Shown here: positions 1 to 6,536 of the stretch, one piece after another
Numbering within the stretch: the first letter of the stretch is position 1
Layout of the letters: each line of letters begins with the position of its first letter
From: AWTP1-13 sp041288195
GTDB lineage: Bacteria; Pseudomonadota; Alphaproteobacteria; Rhizobiales; Hyphomicrobiaceae
Assembly (NCBI GenBank): GCA_041288195.1
Contig: JBGGME010000260.1
Coordinates: forward strand, 1 to 7,653
Length of the DNA stretch: 7,653 bases
Direction of reading: 5' to 3'
Position numbers and translations under genes: made by a program
The notes under the pieces: model-generated
Told to the model about the DNA's origin: nothing
Seen by the model: only the letters and a program-made list of their open reading frames with translations
Databases searched by the model: none

Positions 1-1111
1 AGGTCTCGCGGATGGTAACGAAGCCGCGGCCGTTGATGATGCGCTCGATCGCCAGCAGCTTGTCGTTGGCCTGCTTGGCATCGGCGTCGGCAACTACGAT
101 CGCTGTGGTGAGATAGCCGAAGGCTACGTCATCGGCGCCCAACTCCTGCAGCGCCTCGTCGGCATCGGCCGCCTTGTTGTCGGCGTCGGGATTGACTAGC
201 GCCGTCTCGCGGTTGAACATCACCTCGCGTAACAAGGCCGACAACGACTTGCGCTTGGCGAACCACTGCCGGCGCAGGCGGGTCAAATTCCGGGTTGCCT
301 CGGTCTTATCGAGCGCGATCCAGCGCGTGGTCCAACGGTAAGCGAAGCCCAGATCGTTGAGCGCATCCAGCAAGCCCGGCGTCGTCGCATTGGGAAATCC
401 CAGCACGGTCAGCACGCGCAAATGCTGGTCGCCGAGCTTCGGCTCGACGCCGCCGAGGAACGAGGTATCGCACAGCAGGGCATCGAGGTGGGTCGGGATT
501 GGCGGCACCGCCACCGGCTGCCGTTTGGTGGAAATAGTGCCGTGAAGGTAGGCGAGTGTCGCGGCATCATCGAGCGCCTCCGCCTCGGGGAGAATGCTGG
601 CCAGCATCTGCAGCGCGCGCTCGGTCTCGGTCACGAACCATTCGAGCTGGGCATGCGGCTCTGCTTCGATGACCGTGTCGTCGCTGCGCTCATAGAGCAA
701 GCGCTCGGCGCGGCCCTCGTGCTCTGGCGGCGGTAGATAGAGGAAGGTCAGAAAGTACCGGCTTTCGTGATGCGCACCGTCGGCGCTGAAGACGGCATAA
801 CGCTCCTGATCGACGAGCCACGATGCCGGGTCGGCAAAGCGCGCGCCCGGATACTGGTTGGCCGGGATCCTTTCGGCCTCGAAGAACAAGGCCCAGCCGG
901 CACCGAAGCGTTTCAGGACATTGTTCAGCCGGGCGCTGATCGAGACCAGCTCTGCCTCGGTGGCGCTGTCGAGGTCGGGGCCGCGGTAGCGCAGCGTGCG
1001 CTGGAACGAGCCATCTTTGTTGAGCACGATGCCGGGACCGACCAGGCAGGCCCACGGCATGTAGTCGTAGAGGCCGATGGTCTTGCGACGGTATTCGGTG
1101 AGGTTCAGCAC
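1..1111 (-). CDS. trbE: TrbE, conjugative transfer ATPase (VirB4 family), N-terminal 370 codons, cut by window edge
   Basis: TrbE is the large VirB4-class ATPase at the cytoplasmic base of the Trb type IV secretion channel and powers pilus assembly and DNA transfer. I translated the minus strand from 1111 to the left edge and found one unbroken frame of 370 codons. It begins with the family-typical stretch LNLTEYRRKTIGLYDYMPWA and continues through the CagE/TrbE/VirB N-terminal region, for example VGPGIVLNKDGSFQRTLRYR and later RLRRQWFAKRKSLSALLREV. Full-length TrbE has roughly 800 residues, so the Walker A and B motifs lie outside the window and cannot be checked. The start is GTG at 1111-1109, chosen because GGGAG sits at 1119-1123 with a 7-base spacer and homology begins at once. 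It overlaps the trbD stop by 7 bases, which suggests translational coupling. Confidence 0.95.
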   Translation of the reverse strand, partial: MLNLTEYRRKTIGLYDYMPWACLVGPGIVLNKDGSFQRTLRYRGPDLDSATEAELVSISARLNNVLKRFGAGWALFFEAERIPANQYPGARFADPASWLVDQERYAVFSADGAHHESRYFLTFLYLPPPEHEGRAERLLYERSDDTVIEAEPHAQLEWFVTETERALQMLASILPEAEALDDAATLAYLHGTISTKRQPVAVPPIPTHLDALLCDTSFLGGVEPKLGDQHLRVLTVLGFPNATTPGLLDALNDLGFAYRWTTRWIALDKTEATRNLTRLRRQWFAKRKSLSALLREVMFNRETALVNPDADNKAADADEALQELGADDVAFGYLTTAIVVADADAKQANDKLLAIERIINGRGFVTIRET

Positions 1112-1377
1112 TGCAAAGCTCCCTTGTGGCGAGCGTGGCGGGACAGGACGGTGAGGAAGGCCGGGTCCTTGCGTGTGACCCACACGGCGATGGCGTGGCC
1201 GGTGAGCCAGATCAGCAGCCCGGCGATCCACAGCCTGAGCCCCAGCCCGATGGACGCAGCCAGCGTGCCATTGAGGATGGCGAAACTGCGCGGCGCTCCG
1301 GCGAGCAGAATGGGCTCGGTCAGCGCCCGATGAAGGATGACCTCGTAGCCGGGAACTACAGTTGGTTGGCCGAGCAT
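1105..1377 (-). CDS. trbD: TrbD, small inner-membrane T4SS protein (VirB3 family)
   Basis: This is a 90-residue protein of the TrbD/VirB3 family, the small inner-membrane component that works next to the VirB4-type ATPase; in some systems the two are fused. The family hallmark HRALTEPILLAGAPR is at residues 16-30. A hydrophobic stretch follows at about 31-67, long enough for a hairpin of two membrane segments (one around FAILNGTLAASIGLGL, the other around LWIAGLLIWLTGHAIAVWV), with a basic tail after it. The start is ATG at 1377, with GGGAG at 1388-1392 about 10 bases upstream. A second ATG at 1385 is in another frame. The gene lies 21 bases after trbC and overlaps the trbE start by 7 bases, so its place in the trbB-C-D-E order supports the call. 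Confidence 0.93.
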   Translation of the reverse strand: MLGQPTVVPGYEVILHRALTEPILLAGAPRSFAILNGTLAASIGLGLRLWIAGLLIWLTGHAIAVWVTRKDPAFLTVLSRHARHKGALQC

Positions 1378-1398
1378 GAGCTCATTACTCCCTGATAG

Positions 1399-1740
1399 TC
1401 AGTCGATCAGCGCGCCGCCGGCGAAGGCGAAGAACGACAGGAAGAAGGAGGTGGCGGCGAAAGCGATGGAGAGGCCGAACACGATCTGGATCAGCCGCCG
1501 CAGCCCGCCACCCATGTCGCCGAACGCAAGGCTCAAGCCGGTGACAATGATGATGACGACAGCGACCACCTTGGCGACGGGACCCTCAATGGACTCGAGG
1601 ATGCGCTGCAGCGGGGCCTCCCATGGCATGCCGGAGCCGGCCGCATTGGCGGCATCGGTGAAGCTCACAAAAGCGAGGGCGACGACCCATCCCGCGGCGG
1701 TGGCGCGCAGCATGCTCAGCAGCATGGGAGTAGGGTTCAC
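1399..1740 (-). CDS. trbC: TrbC, conjugative pilin precursor (VirB2 family)
   Basis: TrbC is the major pilin subunit of the mating pilus; in RP4 its relative is processed and cyclised. From the GTG start the product has 113 residues. Residues 5-33 form a hydrophobic signal-like segment ending in FTDAANAA, a plausible leader-peptidase site near residue 33. The mature part has two membrane segments at about 53-73 (VAKVVAVVIIIVTGLSLAFG) and 83-107, joined by a short loop with GDMGGGLRR, the usual TrbC/VirB2 topology. Start choice: GGAGGA at 1747-1752 directly abuts an ATG at 1746 with no spacer but is 6 bases from GTG at 1740, so I prefer the GTG. The ATG would add two residues. A longer open frame reaching 1824 overlaps trbB and is not supported. 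The gene follows trbB by 13 bases. Confidence 0.92.
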   Translation of the reverse strand: MNPTPMLLSMLRATAAGWVVALAFVSFTDAANAAGSGMPWEAPLQRILESIEGPVAKVVAVVIIIVTGLSLAFGDMGGGLRRLIQIVFGLSIAFAATSFFLSFFAFAGGALID

Positions 1741-1753
1741 GAGCATTCCTCCA

Positions 1754-2743
1754 TCACACCGTGTGCAACGTCGGCCGGCCGAGCGGCTTGAGGACGTAAT
1801 CTCCATCCGCATCGAGGCTGACAACCTCGAGCAGTGTCTCGACCCTGCGATTGGCGCCGCGACCTTCGAGAAACACCACGATGTCGATCGCCTGCACGAT
1901 CAGGTCGCGCGGCACGGTGACGACCGCCTCCTGGATGAGCTGCTCCAGACGGAGGAGCCCGGCCGGCGCCGAGTTGGCGTGCACGGTGGTGATGCCGCCG
2001 GGGTGGCCGGTATTCCATGCCTTGAGCATGTCGAGGGCTTCGGGGCCCCTTACTTCGCCGACGATGATGCGATCGGGTCGCAACCTGAGCGTCGAGCGCA
2101 CCAGGTCGGCCAGGCTCGCGACACCCGGCTTGGTGCGCAACGCCACGCAGTCCGCGGCGGCGCATTGCAATTCTCGGGTATCCTCCAGGATGACGACCCG
2201 CTCATTAAGATCGGCAACCTCGGCCAGCAGGGCGTTGACCAGCGTGGTCTTGCCCGAGGACGTGCCACCGACGACCAGGATGTTCTTGCGCTGGCGAACG
2301 CTGAGCGCCAACGCTTCGGCCTGACGCACCGACATGATACCGGCCGCCACGTAGTCGGCGAGGCGGAAGAGCACGTCGGCCGGCTTGCGGACGGCAAAGC
2401 AGGGCGCGGGTGCGACGGGCGGCATGACGCCTTCGAAACGCTCGCCGGTCTCCGGCAGCTCGGCGGAGACGATGGGCGCGCGGTCGTGCACCTCACGGCG
2501 CACGTGGGCGGCGACCAGGCGGATGATGCGTTCGGCTTCGGCGCTGCCGATGCGCTCGCCGGTGTCCCGGCGCCCTTCCGTCGCGCGCTCGATCCAGAGG
2601 CGGCCGTCGGGGTTGACCATCACTTCGATCACGGCGGGATCGGCGAGCGCCGCAGCGATGGTCGGCCCGAAGGCGGTGCGCAGCATCTGCCGTCGGCGTC
2701 CTTGCGCTTCCTCTACAGCTGGCAAAGTCATGAGGTCAGCCAT
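1754..2743 (-). CDS. trbB: TrbB, conjugal transfer ATPase (VirB11 family)
   Basis: TrbB is the hexameric VirB11-type traffic ATPase on the cytoplasmic face of the inner membrane; it helps switch between pilus building and DNA export. The 329-residue product has all the family motifs: Walker A GGTSSGKTT at residues 159-167, the Asp box ILEDTRELQ at 185-193, Walker B RIIVGEVRG at 225-233 and the His box HPGGITTVHA at 247-256. An N-terminal domain covers roughly residues 15-130. Its length matches TrbB of P-type systems. The start is ATG at 2743, supported by GGGGGA at 2749-2754 with a 5-base spacer; an ATG at 2731, four codons further in, is the alternative. The first 8 bases overlap the end of the CopG-like gene, so the two are probably coupled. 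The frame is intact with no missing catalytic residue. Confidence 0.97.
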   Translation of the reverse strand: MADLMTLPAVEEAQGRRRQMLRTAFGPTIAAALADPAVIEVMVNPDGRLWIERATEGRRDTGERIGSAEAERIIRLVAAHVRREVHDRAPIVSAELPETGERFEGVMPPVAPAPCFAVRKPADVLFRLADYVAAGIMSVRQAEALALSVRQRKNILVVGGTSSGKTTLVNALLAEVADLNERVVILEDTRELQCAAADCVALRTKPGVASLADLVRSTLRLRPDRIIVGEVRGPEALDMLKAWNTGHPGGITTVHANSAPAGLLRLEQLIQEAVVTVPRDLIVQAIDIVVFLEGRGANRRVETLLEVVSLDADGDYVLKPLGRPTLHTV

Positions 2744-3278
2744 GGCCGTCCCCCGAAGGTGGCGTGCTCTTGGTGCCGTTGGGCTTCAGTTCACTCACTG
2801 ACGCGACGCGCGGAGCGGACCGTTGGCGCAACGGTGCATCATCCGATGCGGTCGCGAACAGATCGGGCTCATTGGCGGCAATCGTCTCCAGCACTTCGGA
2901 CACGAGCCGGTGATCCTGAGCGAGGCGCCGGCCGACCTGGGCCACGAACACCTGGAAGCGCTCCTTGCCCAGCAAGCGGGCCGGCTCCTGCTCGCTTTGC
3001 GGCAGCGGCGGCGTGATGGTCAGGAAGTAGCGCACGAACAGCGCCAGCGTCTCGGTGGCAATGGCGACATCGCGGGCGACCGTGGCAACCGCCCTGTTGA
3101 GAACGTCGAGGCGGCGGGCAAGGGCGTCCTCGATGCCCGCGTGCTGCTGCGACTCCAGACTGGCCCGCAGTGCTTCCTCGACCAGTGCCGACTTGGCGCC
3201 CAGGCGCTGCTGCGCCACCAGGTCGAACTTCCGCGCCAGCGGGCGCGACAGATAGAGGGTGTAGCGTTTCTTGCTCAT
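2736..3278 (-). CDS. CopG-like ribbon-helix-helix protein of the traG-trbB operon
   Basis: This 180-residue protein has an N-terminal ribbon-helix-helix DNA-binding fold: the strand-like RYTLYLSR at residues 5-12 is followed by two helices covering about residues 13-42 (LARKFDLVAQQRLGAKSALV and on). Residues 45-90 look helical and amphipathic, 100-140 form another helical block with KERFQVFVAQVGRRLAQDH, and the last 40 residues are polar and probably disordered. Genes of this type are commonly labelled CopG family regulator between traG and trbB in mobile elements. It could regulate the transfer operon or, given the large C-terminal part, have a structural or DNA-processing role; the sequence does not decide this. 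The ATG at 3278 shares one base with the traG TAA (TAATG). I see no strong ribosome site in front, so translation probably depends on coupling to traG. Confidence 0.85.
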   Translation of the reverse strand: MSKKRYTLYLSRPLARKFDLVAQQRLGAKSALVEEALRASLESQQHAGIEDALARRLDVLNRAVATVARDVAIATETLALFVRYFLTITPPLPQSEQEPARLLGKERFQVFVAQVGRRLAQDHRLVSEVLETIAANEPDLFATASDDAPLRQRSAPRVASVSELKPNGTKSTPPSGDGHG

Positions 3279-5281
3279 TACAGTCGCAGCCCCGGAAACT
3301 GGATCACCTTGTCGAGGTGATCGTCGGCAGGCGCGGCGGCTGCGCCCTCTGCGGGCGCAGGCTCGTCGAGGCGCTCGGCAAACAACGGCAGGTCGCTCAG
3401 AGGCCGCTCGGCCTTGTCCTTCTTGCGCCGAGGGATATCGCGGGCGCGTGGAGCGCTTTCCTCGCTGGCGCCGTTTGACGGCACCAGTTCCGACCAGACC
3501 TTCTCCAGGCGCAGATCGGTGCCGCAGATCTGTCCGGACCAGTCATCCGGTCGCGTCACGGGTGTATCCGGGTAGCCGTTGGCTGCGGGCTTCGGGGCCG
3601 GCAGCCGGCGCGCGAGGAAGTTGCGATCGGCGTAGTACCTGAGCTTGCCGGCCCGGATTGGCGGCATGCCCGACACCATCACCAGCGCATCGTCGGCCGG
3701 CAGCTGCAGGATCTCGCCGGTAGTCAGCAGCGGCCGCGGCGTCTCTTGCTGGGAGATCGAGGTGTGCGACAGCCAAGCCGAGAAACGCTTGCCGGAGAGA
3801 TTGGTCTGCGCGCGCAGCTCAGTAGCGGTGCCCAGCGCGTCACACAGGCGCTTGGCGGTGCGCTCGTCGTTGGGCGCGAATGCAACCCGCACGTGGCAAT
3901 TGTCGAGGATTGCGTGGTTATGACCATAGGCCTTGTCGATCTGATGCAGCGACTGCGCAACTAGGAACGCACGCACCCCGTAGCCAGCCATGAAGGCCAG
4001 CGACGACTCGAAGAAATCGAGGCGGCCCAGCGCCGGGAACTCGTCGAGCATCAACAGGAGCTTGCGCTTCGGGCCGTTGTCATTGCCGGCCTCCAGCGTC
4101 TCGGTCAGCCGCCGGGCGATCTGGTTGAGGATCAGGCGTACCAGCGGCTTGGTGCGCGAGATGTCCGATGGCGGCACCACCAGGTAGAGCGACATCGGAC
4201 GCTCGGCCACTATGAGATCGGCGATGCGCCAATCGGATCGGGCTGTGTTGGCGGCGATGAGGGGATCGCGATAGAGCCCGAGGAAGCTCATGGCGGTCGA
4301 CACCACGCCCGAGCACTCGTTGTCGGACTTGTTGAGGAGCTCGCGGGCGATGGAGGCGACCACGGGATGCACTTGCGGCTCAGCCTGAGTGCCCAGGTGA
4401 TTGGTGGTGAGCATGATCTTGAGGGTGCGCAGGATCGAGCGCGAGGGGTCGGCGAGAAAGGTAGCGACACGGGCAAGCGTCTTCTCAGCCTCAGCGTAGA
4501 GGACGTGCAGGATGGCCCCGGTCAGCAGCGCATGGGCCGTCTTCTCCCAGTGGTCGCGGCGCTCCTTCGCCCCTTCCGGATCAACCAGGATGTCGGCGAT
4601 GTTCTGCACGTCGCGCACCTCTTGCGTGCCTTTGCGCACCTCCAGCAGCGGATTGAAACGGGCGGACAGGGGGTTGGTAGGATCGAACAGCAGGCAGTGC
4701 GAGAACCTGGAGCGCCAGCCTGCCGTCAGCGTCCAGTTCTCGCCCTTGATGTCATGGATGACGGCCGATTGGCTCCACGTCAGGAGCGTTGGCAGCACCA
4801 GGCCGACGCCTTTGCCCGACCGTGTCGGCGCCACGGCAAGAACGTGCTCGGGGCCGTCATGGCGCAGGTAGCGGCCATCGTAGAGGCCGAGCACGACGCC
4901 CTGACCGCCCAACAGTCCCGCGGTCCTGACATCGGCATGATCCGCCCAGCGGGCCGAGCCGTAGGTCGTGGCTTGGCTCTTGAGGCTGGCCCGCCGGGCG
5001 GCTCCCCCGATGGCGACGGCACCGCTGGCAATTCCCCCGAACGCAGCAACGATGCCAGCGCGCGCAAACACGTCGGGTGCCTGCGCATCGAACGCCAACC
5101 ACCACACGAACAGTTTCCAGGGTGCATAAATCTTGAGCCCGAGGAGATCGATCATGGGGGCGCCGAGCGCCGGCTGATGGCCGAGCATGGCGGCCGCCCA
5201 TTGCGTCGCCGTCCATACGCAAATGACAACGAGGAGCAGCGCGGTGCCAACCTGAAGGCCAATGATCCTTGCCGACGTCAT
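3278..5281 (-). CDS. traG: TraG, VirD4-type conjugative coupling protein
   Basis: This 667-residue coupling protein is a membrane-anchored hexameric ATPase that connects the relaxase-DNA complex to the secretion channel. It has two N-terminal membrane segments (about residues 5-28 and 75-95), then the region leading to Walker A APTRSGKG at 151-158, family-conserved stretches such as VIHDIKGENW at 174-183 and FDPTNP at 199-204, Walker B LLLMLDEFP at 408-416 and VAQS at 441-444. The C-terminal 80 or so residues are charged and low in complexity (RRKKDKAERP) and may contact partners. The length is normal for the family. ATG at 5281 is preceded by GGGGG at 5289-5293 with a 7-base spacer. This ribosome site may be masked by a hairpin (see 5286-5320). 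It is the first recognisable gene of the transfer operon here, and its stop overlaps the next gene by one base. Confidence 0.97.
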   Translation of the reverse strand: MTSARIIGLQVGTALLLVVICVWTATQWAAAMLGHQPALGAPMIDLLGLKIYAPWKLFVWWLAFDAQAPDVFARAGIVAAFGGIASGAVAIGGAARRASLKSQATTYGSARWADHADVRTAGLLGGQGVVLGLYDGRYLRHDGPEHVLAVAPTRSGKGVGLVLPTLLTWSQSAVIHDIKGENWTLTAGWRSRFSHCLLFDPTNPLSARFNPLLEVRKGTQEVRDVQNIADILVDPEGAKERRDHWEKTAHALLTGAILHVLYAEAEKTLARVATFLADPSRSILRTLKIMLTTNHLGTQAEPQVHPVVASIARELLNKSDNECSGVVSTAMSFLGLYRDPLIAANTARSDWRIADLIVAERPMSLYLVVPPSDISRTKPLVRLILNQIARRLTETLEAGNDNGPKRKLLLMLDEFPALGRLDFFESSLAFMAGYGVRAFLVAQSLHQIDKAYGHNHAILDNCHVRVAFAPNDERTAKRLCDALGTATELRAQTNLSGKRFSAWLSHTSISQQETPRPLLTTGEILQLPADDALVMVSGMPPIRAGKLRYYADRNFLARRLPAPKPAANGYPDTPVTRPDDWSGQICGTDLRLEKVWSELVPSNGASEESAPRARDIPRRKKDKAERPLSDLPLFAERLDEPAPAEGAAAAPADDHLDKVIQFPGLRL

Positions 5282-5325
5282 CGTTGATCCCCCGTCTCGT
5301 GCAGGCGCTCGAGCGGGATCAGCAT
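5278..5325 (-). other. Possible 15-codon leader ORF overlapping the traG start
   Basis: On the minus strand an ATG at 5325 opens a 15-codon frame (MLIPLERLHETGDQR) whose TGA overlaps the traG ATG as ATGA. The overlap has the form typical of translational coupling. The only upstream ribosome-site candidate is a weak GAG about 3 bases away. In the same frame a TAA lies about 9 codons further upstream, so this is not the end of an intact longer gene. It may be a leader peptide, the eroded end of a deleted upstream gene, or chance. The peptide matches no family I recognise. Confidence 0.25.
5286..5320 (-). promoter_or_regulatory. Hairpin that could sequester the traG ribosome binding site
   Basis: In the traG leader RNA, GAUCCC (from 5320-5315) can pair perfectly with GGGAUC (5291-5286). 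After a small internal loop, CUCG (5313-5310) can pair with CGAG (5299-5296), leaving a 10-base loop. The right arm contains three of the five G bases of the presumed traG ribosome site (5289-5293). The structure would therefore compete with initiation unless opened, for example by ribosomes translating the short upstream ORF. The pairing is visible in the sequence; the regulatory role is inferred. Confidence 0.35.
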
Positions 5326-5369
5326 TTGCTCAAAAGTCGCGTGGCGTTAATGGGGAAACGGCGCAAAAA

Positions 5370-5433
5370 GCGGGAGCGGGAAGGAAGCTGCGGGAAAGGT
5401 GAGGAAGTGCTCTTTGAAGCGCCTAAGCGGGAA
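5370..5433 (+). repeat. Four GCGGGA-type short direct repeats
   Basis: GCGGGAG at 5370-5376 overlaps GCGGGAA at 5376-5382 by one base, and further GCGGGAA copies are at 5390-5396 and 5427-5433. All are in the same orientation (TTCCCGC on the coding strand of traG). Spacing between starts is 6, 14 and 37 bases, so they are not evenly phased. They could be binding sites for a regulator, perhaps the RHH protein downstream, but short purine-rich repeats also arise by chance. Confidence 0.35.
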
Positions 5434-5453
5434 GATCCTTTGAGGCAGTAAGC

Positions 5454-5476
5454 CTCGATTATTGCAGGGAATCGAG
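5454..5476 (-). terminator. Hairpin just after the Toprim gene, possible terminator
   Basis: CTCGATT at 5454-5460 and AATCGAG at 5470-5476 form a perfect 7-bp inverted repeat with a 9-base spacer, starting 5 bases past the Toprim stop codon on the minus strand. There is no T-rich tract after it, so it is not a classic intrinsic terminator. A second 5-bp stem (GAGGC 5442-5446 with GCCTC 5452-5456) overlaps it by three bases, so both cannot form fully at once. It may be a weak terminator, an RNA 3'-end stabiliser or an operator. Confidence 0.3.
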
Positions 5477-5481
5477 CATCT

Positions 5482-6525
5482 TCATTCTTCGAGGCATGAG
5501 GCAAAACGGGCGTAGTCATCGGGAGCGATCTGCACTCGCAGGGCCTCAAGCAGTGCGGCGGCACCGAGGACACGGAGATCGTCATTGAAGTCAGCAAGAA
5601 CGGGACGCAGCGGTCGGACGTCGATGGCCTGGACCCTCGCTCGATTAGCCAAGCGCTCGAATGCACACCAACCCGCCGCGTCGGCGTCACACGCGATGTA
5701 GAGGCGCCGCAACGTTACGGGCAAAATCAGAGCTGCGAGGTGGCTGGTAGAGAGCGCCGCTACCATGGGAAAGGTGGGCATGACCGTCTTGAGCGACAGG
5801 ACCGTCTCGATGCCTTCTCCGGCGACCAAGACGTTGGCCGCAGCGCCAAAGCGCACGCCGTTGCCGAGCAGATGCCCGAGTGCGCGACGCGGAGCGGGAA
5901 TCCGTGCCTTGCCGCCACCAAGCGGGTCAAGCCACGTGCGCTGGACCCCGGTAATCCGGCCATCGAGATCGGTCACGGCCGCCAACAATGCCGGTCGTTT
6001 TTCCCGCGGGGCTGCCTCGTGTGCGCGATAGTAGCATGTCGGGTGGAAGCGCAACGCGGAGAGGTCTCGAGCCGTCGCGATACCGCGACGTCGCAAATAG
6101 ACCTCGCCGATCGTGCCCGCGATCGGCCGCGCTGACGCGAACATCCGCTGCGCCAACTCCAGCGAATTGCGCGCGCTAGACTGTGTGCGATGGTCAGGCG
6201 ACGGGTGCGGCAGACCCAAAAACCGGCGCGCCTCTTCAAGCGTGCTTCCGAGCGTGGACAGGTTCAGGTTGAGGGCGATGAGGTCGAGCAAATCGCCGTG
6301 CTCGCCGGTGGCAGCATCGCTCCATTTGCCTGCTCCTTCCCCATACAGGCGCACATACAGGCTTTGACCCGGCGTGTTGGCGACGTCGCCGACGCGCCAA
6401 TAACGCCCGGTGCGACGACCATTGGACAGATATTGGCGACAGACTGCCTCGGCATGTTGGGCAAGGTCCTGTGCCAGACGAGCCGCCTGCATCCTGATCG
6501 AGGTATCGTGCATCGCGCCGCGCAT
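5482..6525 (-). CDS. Toprim-domain primase-like protein
   Basis: The product (347 residues from ATG 6525) resembles the plasmid and ICE proteins annotated as Toprim or DUF7146 proteins. The N-terminal part (about 35-85, with GRYWRVGDV, SLYVRLYG and GKWSDAATGEHGDLLDLI) looks like a DnaG-type zinc-binding module that has lost its cysteines. A middle region with YLRRRGI leads to the Toprim fold, where the conserved acidic motifs are visible: VAGEGIETV at about 234-242 and ACDADAAG at 278-285. Such proteins may prime or process plasmid DNA; no helicase part is present. The start is uncertain. GTG at 6540 overlaps the ardC stop as GTGA, and ATGs at 6525 and 6513 are alternatives; none has a clear ribosome site, so coupling to ardC is likely. 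The open frame continues to 6822, but that part is the ardC shadow. Confidence 0.85.
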   Translation of the reverse strand: MRGAMHDTSIRMQAARLAQDLAQHAEAVCRQYLSNGRRTGRYWRVGDVANTPGQSLYVRLYGEGAGKWSDAATGEHGDLLDLIALNLNLSTLGSTLEEARRFLGLPHPSPDHRTQSSARNSLELAQRMFASARPIAGTIGEVYLRRRGIATARDLSALRFHPTCYYRAHEAAPREKRPALLAAVTDLDGRITGVQRTWLDPLGGGKARIPAPRRALGHLLGNGVRFGAAANVLVAGEGIETVLSLKTVMPTFPMVAALSTSHLAALILPVTLRRLYIACDADAAGWCAFERLANRARVQAIDVRPLRPVLADFNDDLRVLGAAALLEALRVQIAPDDYARFASCLEE

Positions 6526-6536
6526 GGGCTTGGAGA

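Larger units (their letters stand above)
5282..5481. other. 200-bp gap between the Toprim gene and traG; likely traG promoter region
   Basis: No gene with recognisable homology lies here. The plus strand of 5350-5440 is strongly purine-rich and holds four GCGGGA-type repeats; 5442-5476 holds two overlapping inverted repeats; and 5286-5325 holds the traG leader hairpin and short ORF. As the only sizeable gap inside the cluster it is the natural place for a traG promoter, and an origin of transfer is possible. I see no clear -35/-10 pair. In many related elements a relaxase gene sits just upstream of traG; none is present here. Confidence 0.4.

Noticed and set aside
1741..1824. Longer TrbC beginning at ATG 1824
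   Set aside because: It would overlap trbB by about 70 bases and place a basic, non-hydrophobic stretch before the signal segment; the ribosome site at 1747-1752 points to the shorter form.
1376..3016. Long plus-strand ORF of 546 codons
   Set aside because: It lies antisense to trbB, trbC and the RHH gene, which have clear motifs and ribosome sites. Its Arg/His/Gly-rich composition is typical of an antisense shadow in GC-rich DNA.
4367..5287. Plus-strand ORF of 306 codons
   Set aside because: Antisense to the conserved part of traG including Walker A; no recognisable domain.
5306..5315. 10-bp palindrome CGCTCGAGCG upstream of traG
   Set aside because: It lies within the traG leader hairpin region; an isolated 10-bp palindrome is expected by chance in GC-rich DNA, so no separate operator is claimed.
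5269..5451. Plus-strand ORF of 60 codons in the gap, with a basic internal part (ATG at 5350, GKRRKKRERE)
   Set aside because: It starts with TTG inside traG, has no ribosome site at either start, and its basic, Glu-rich make-up simply reflects the purine-rich strand.
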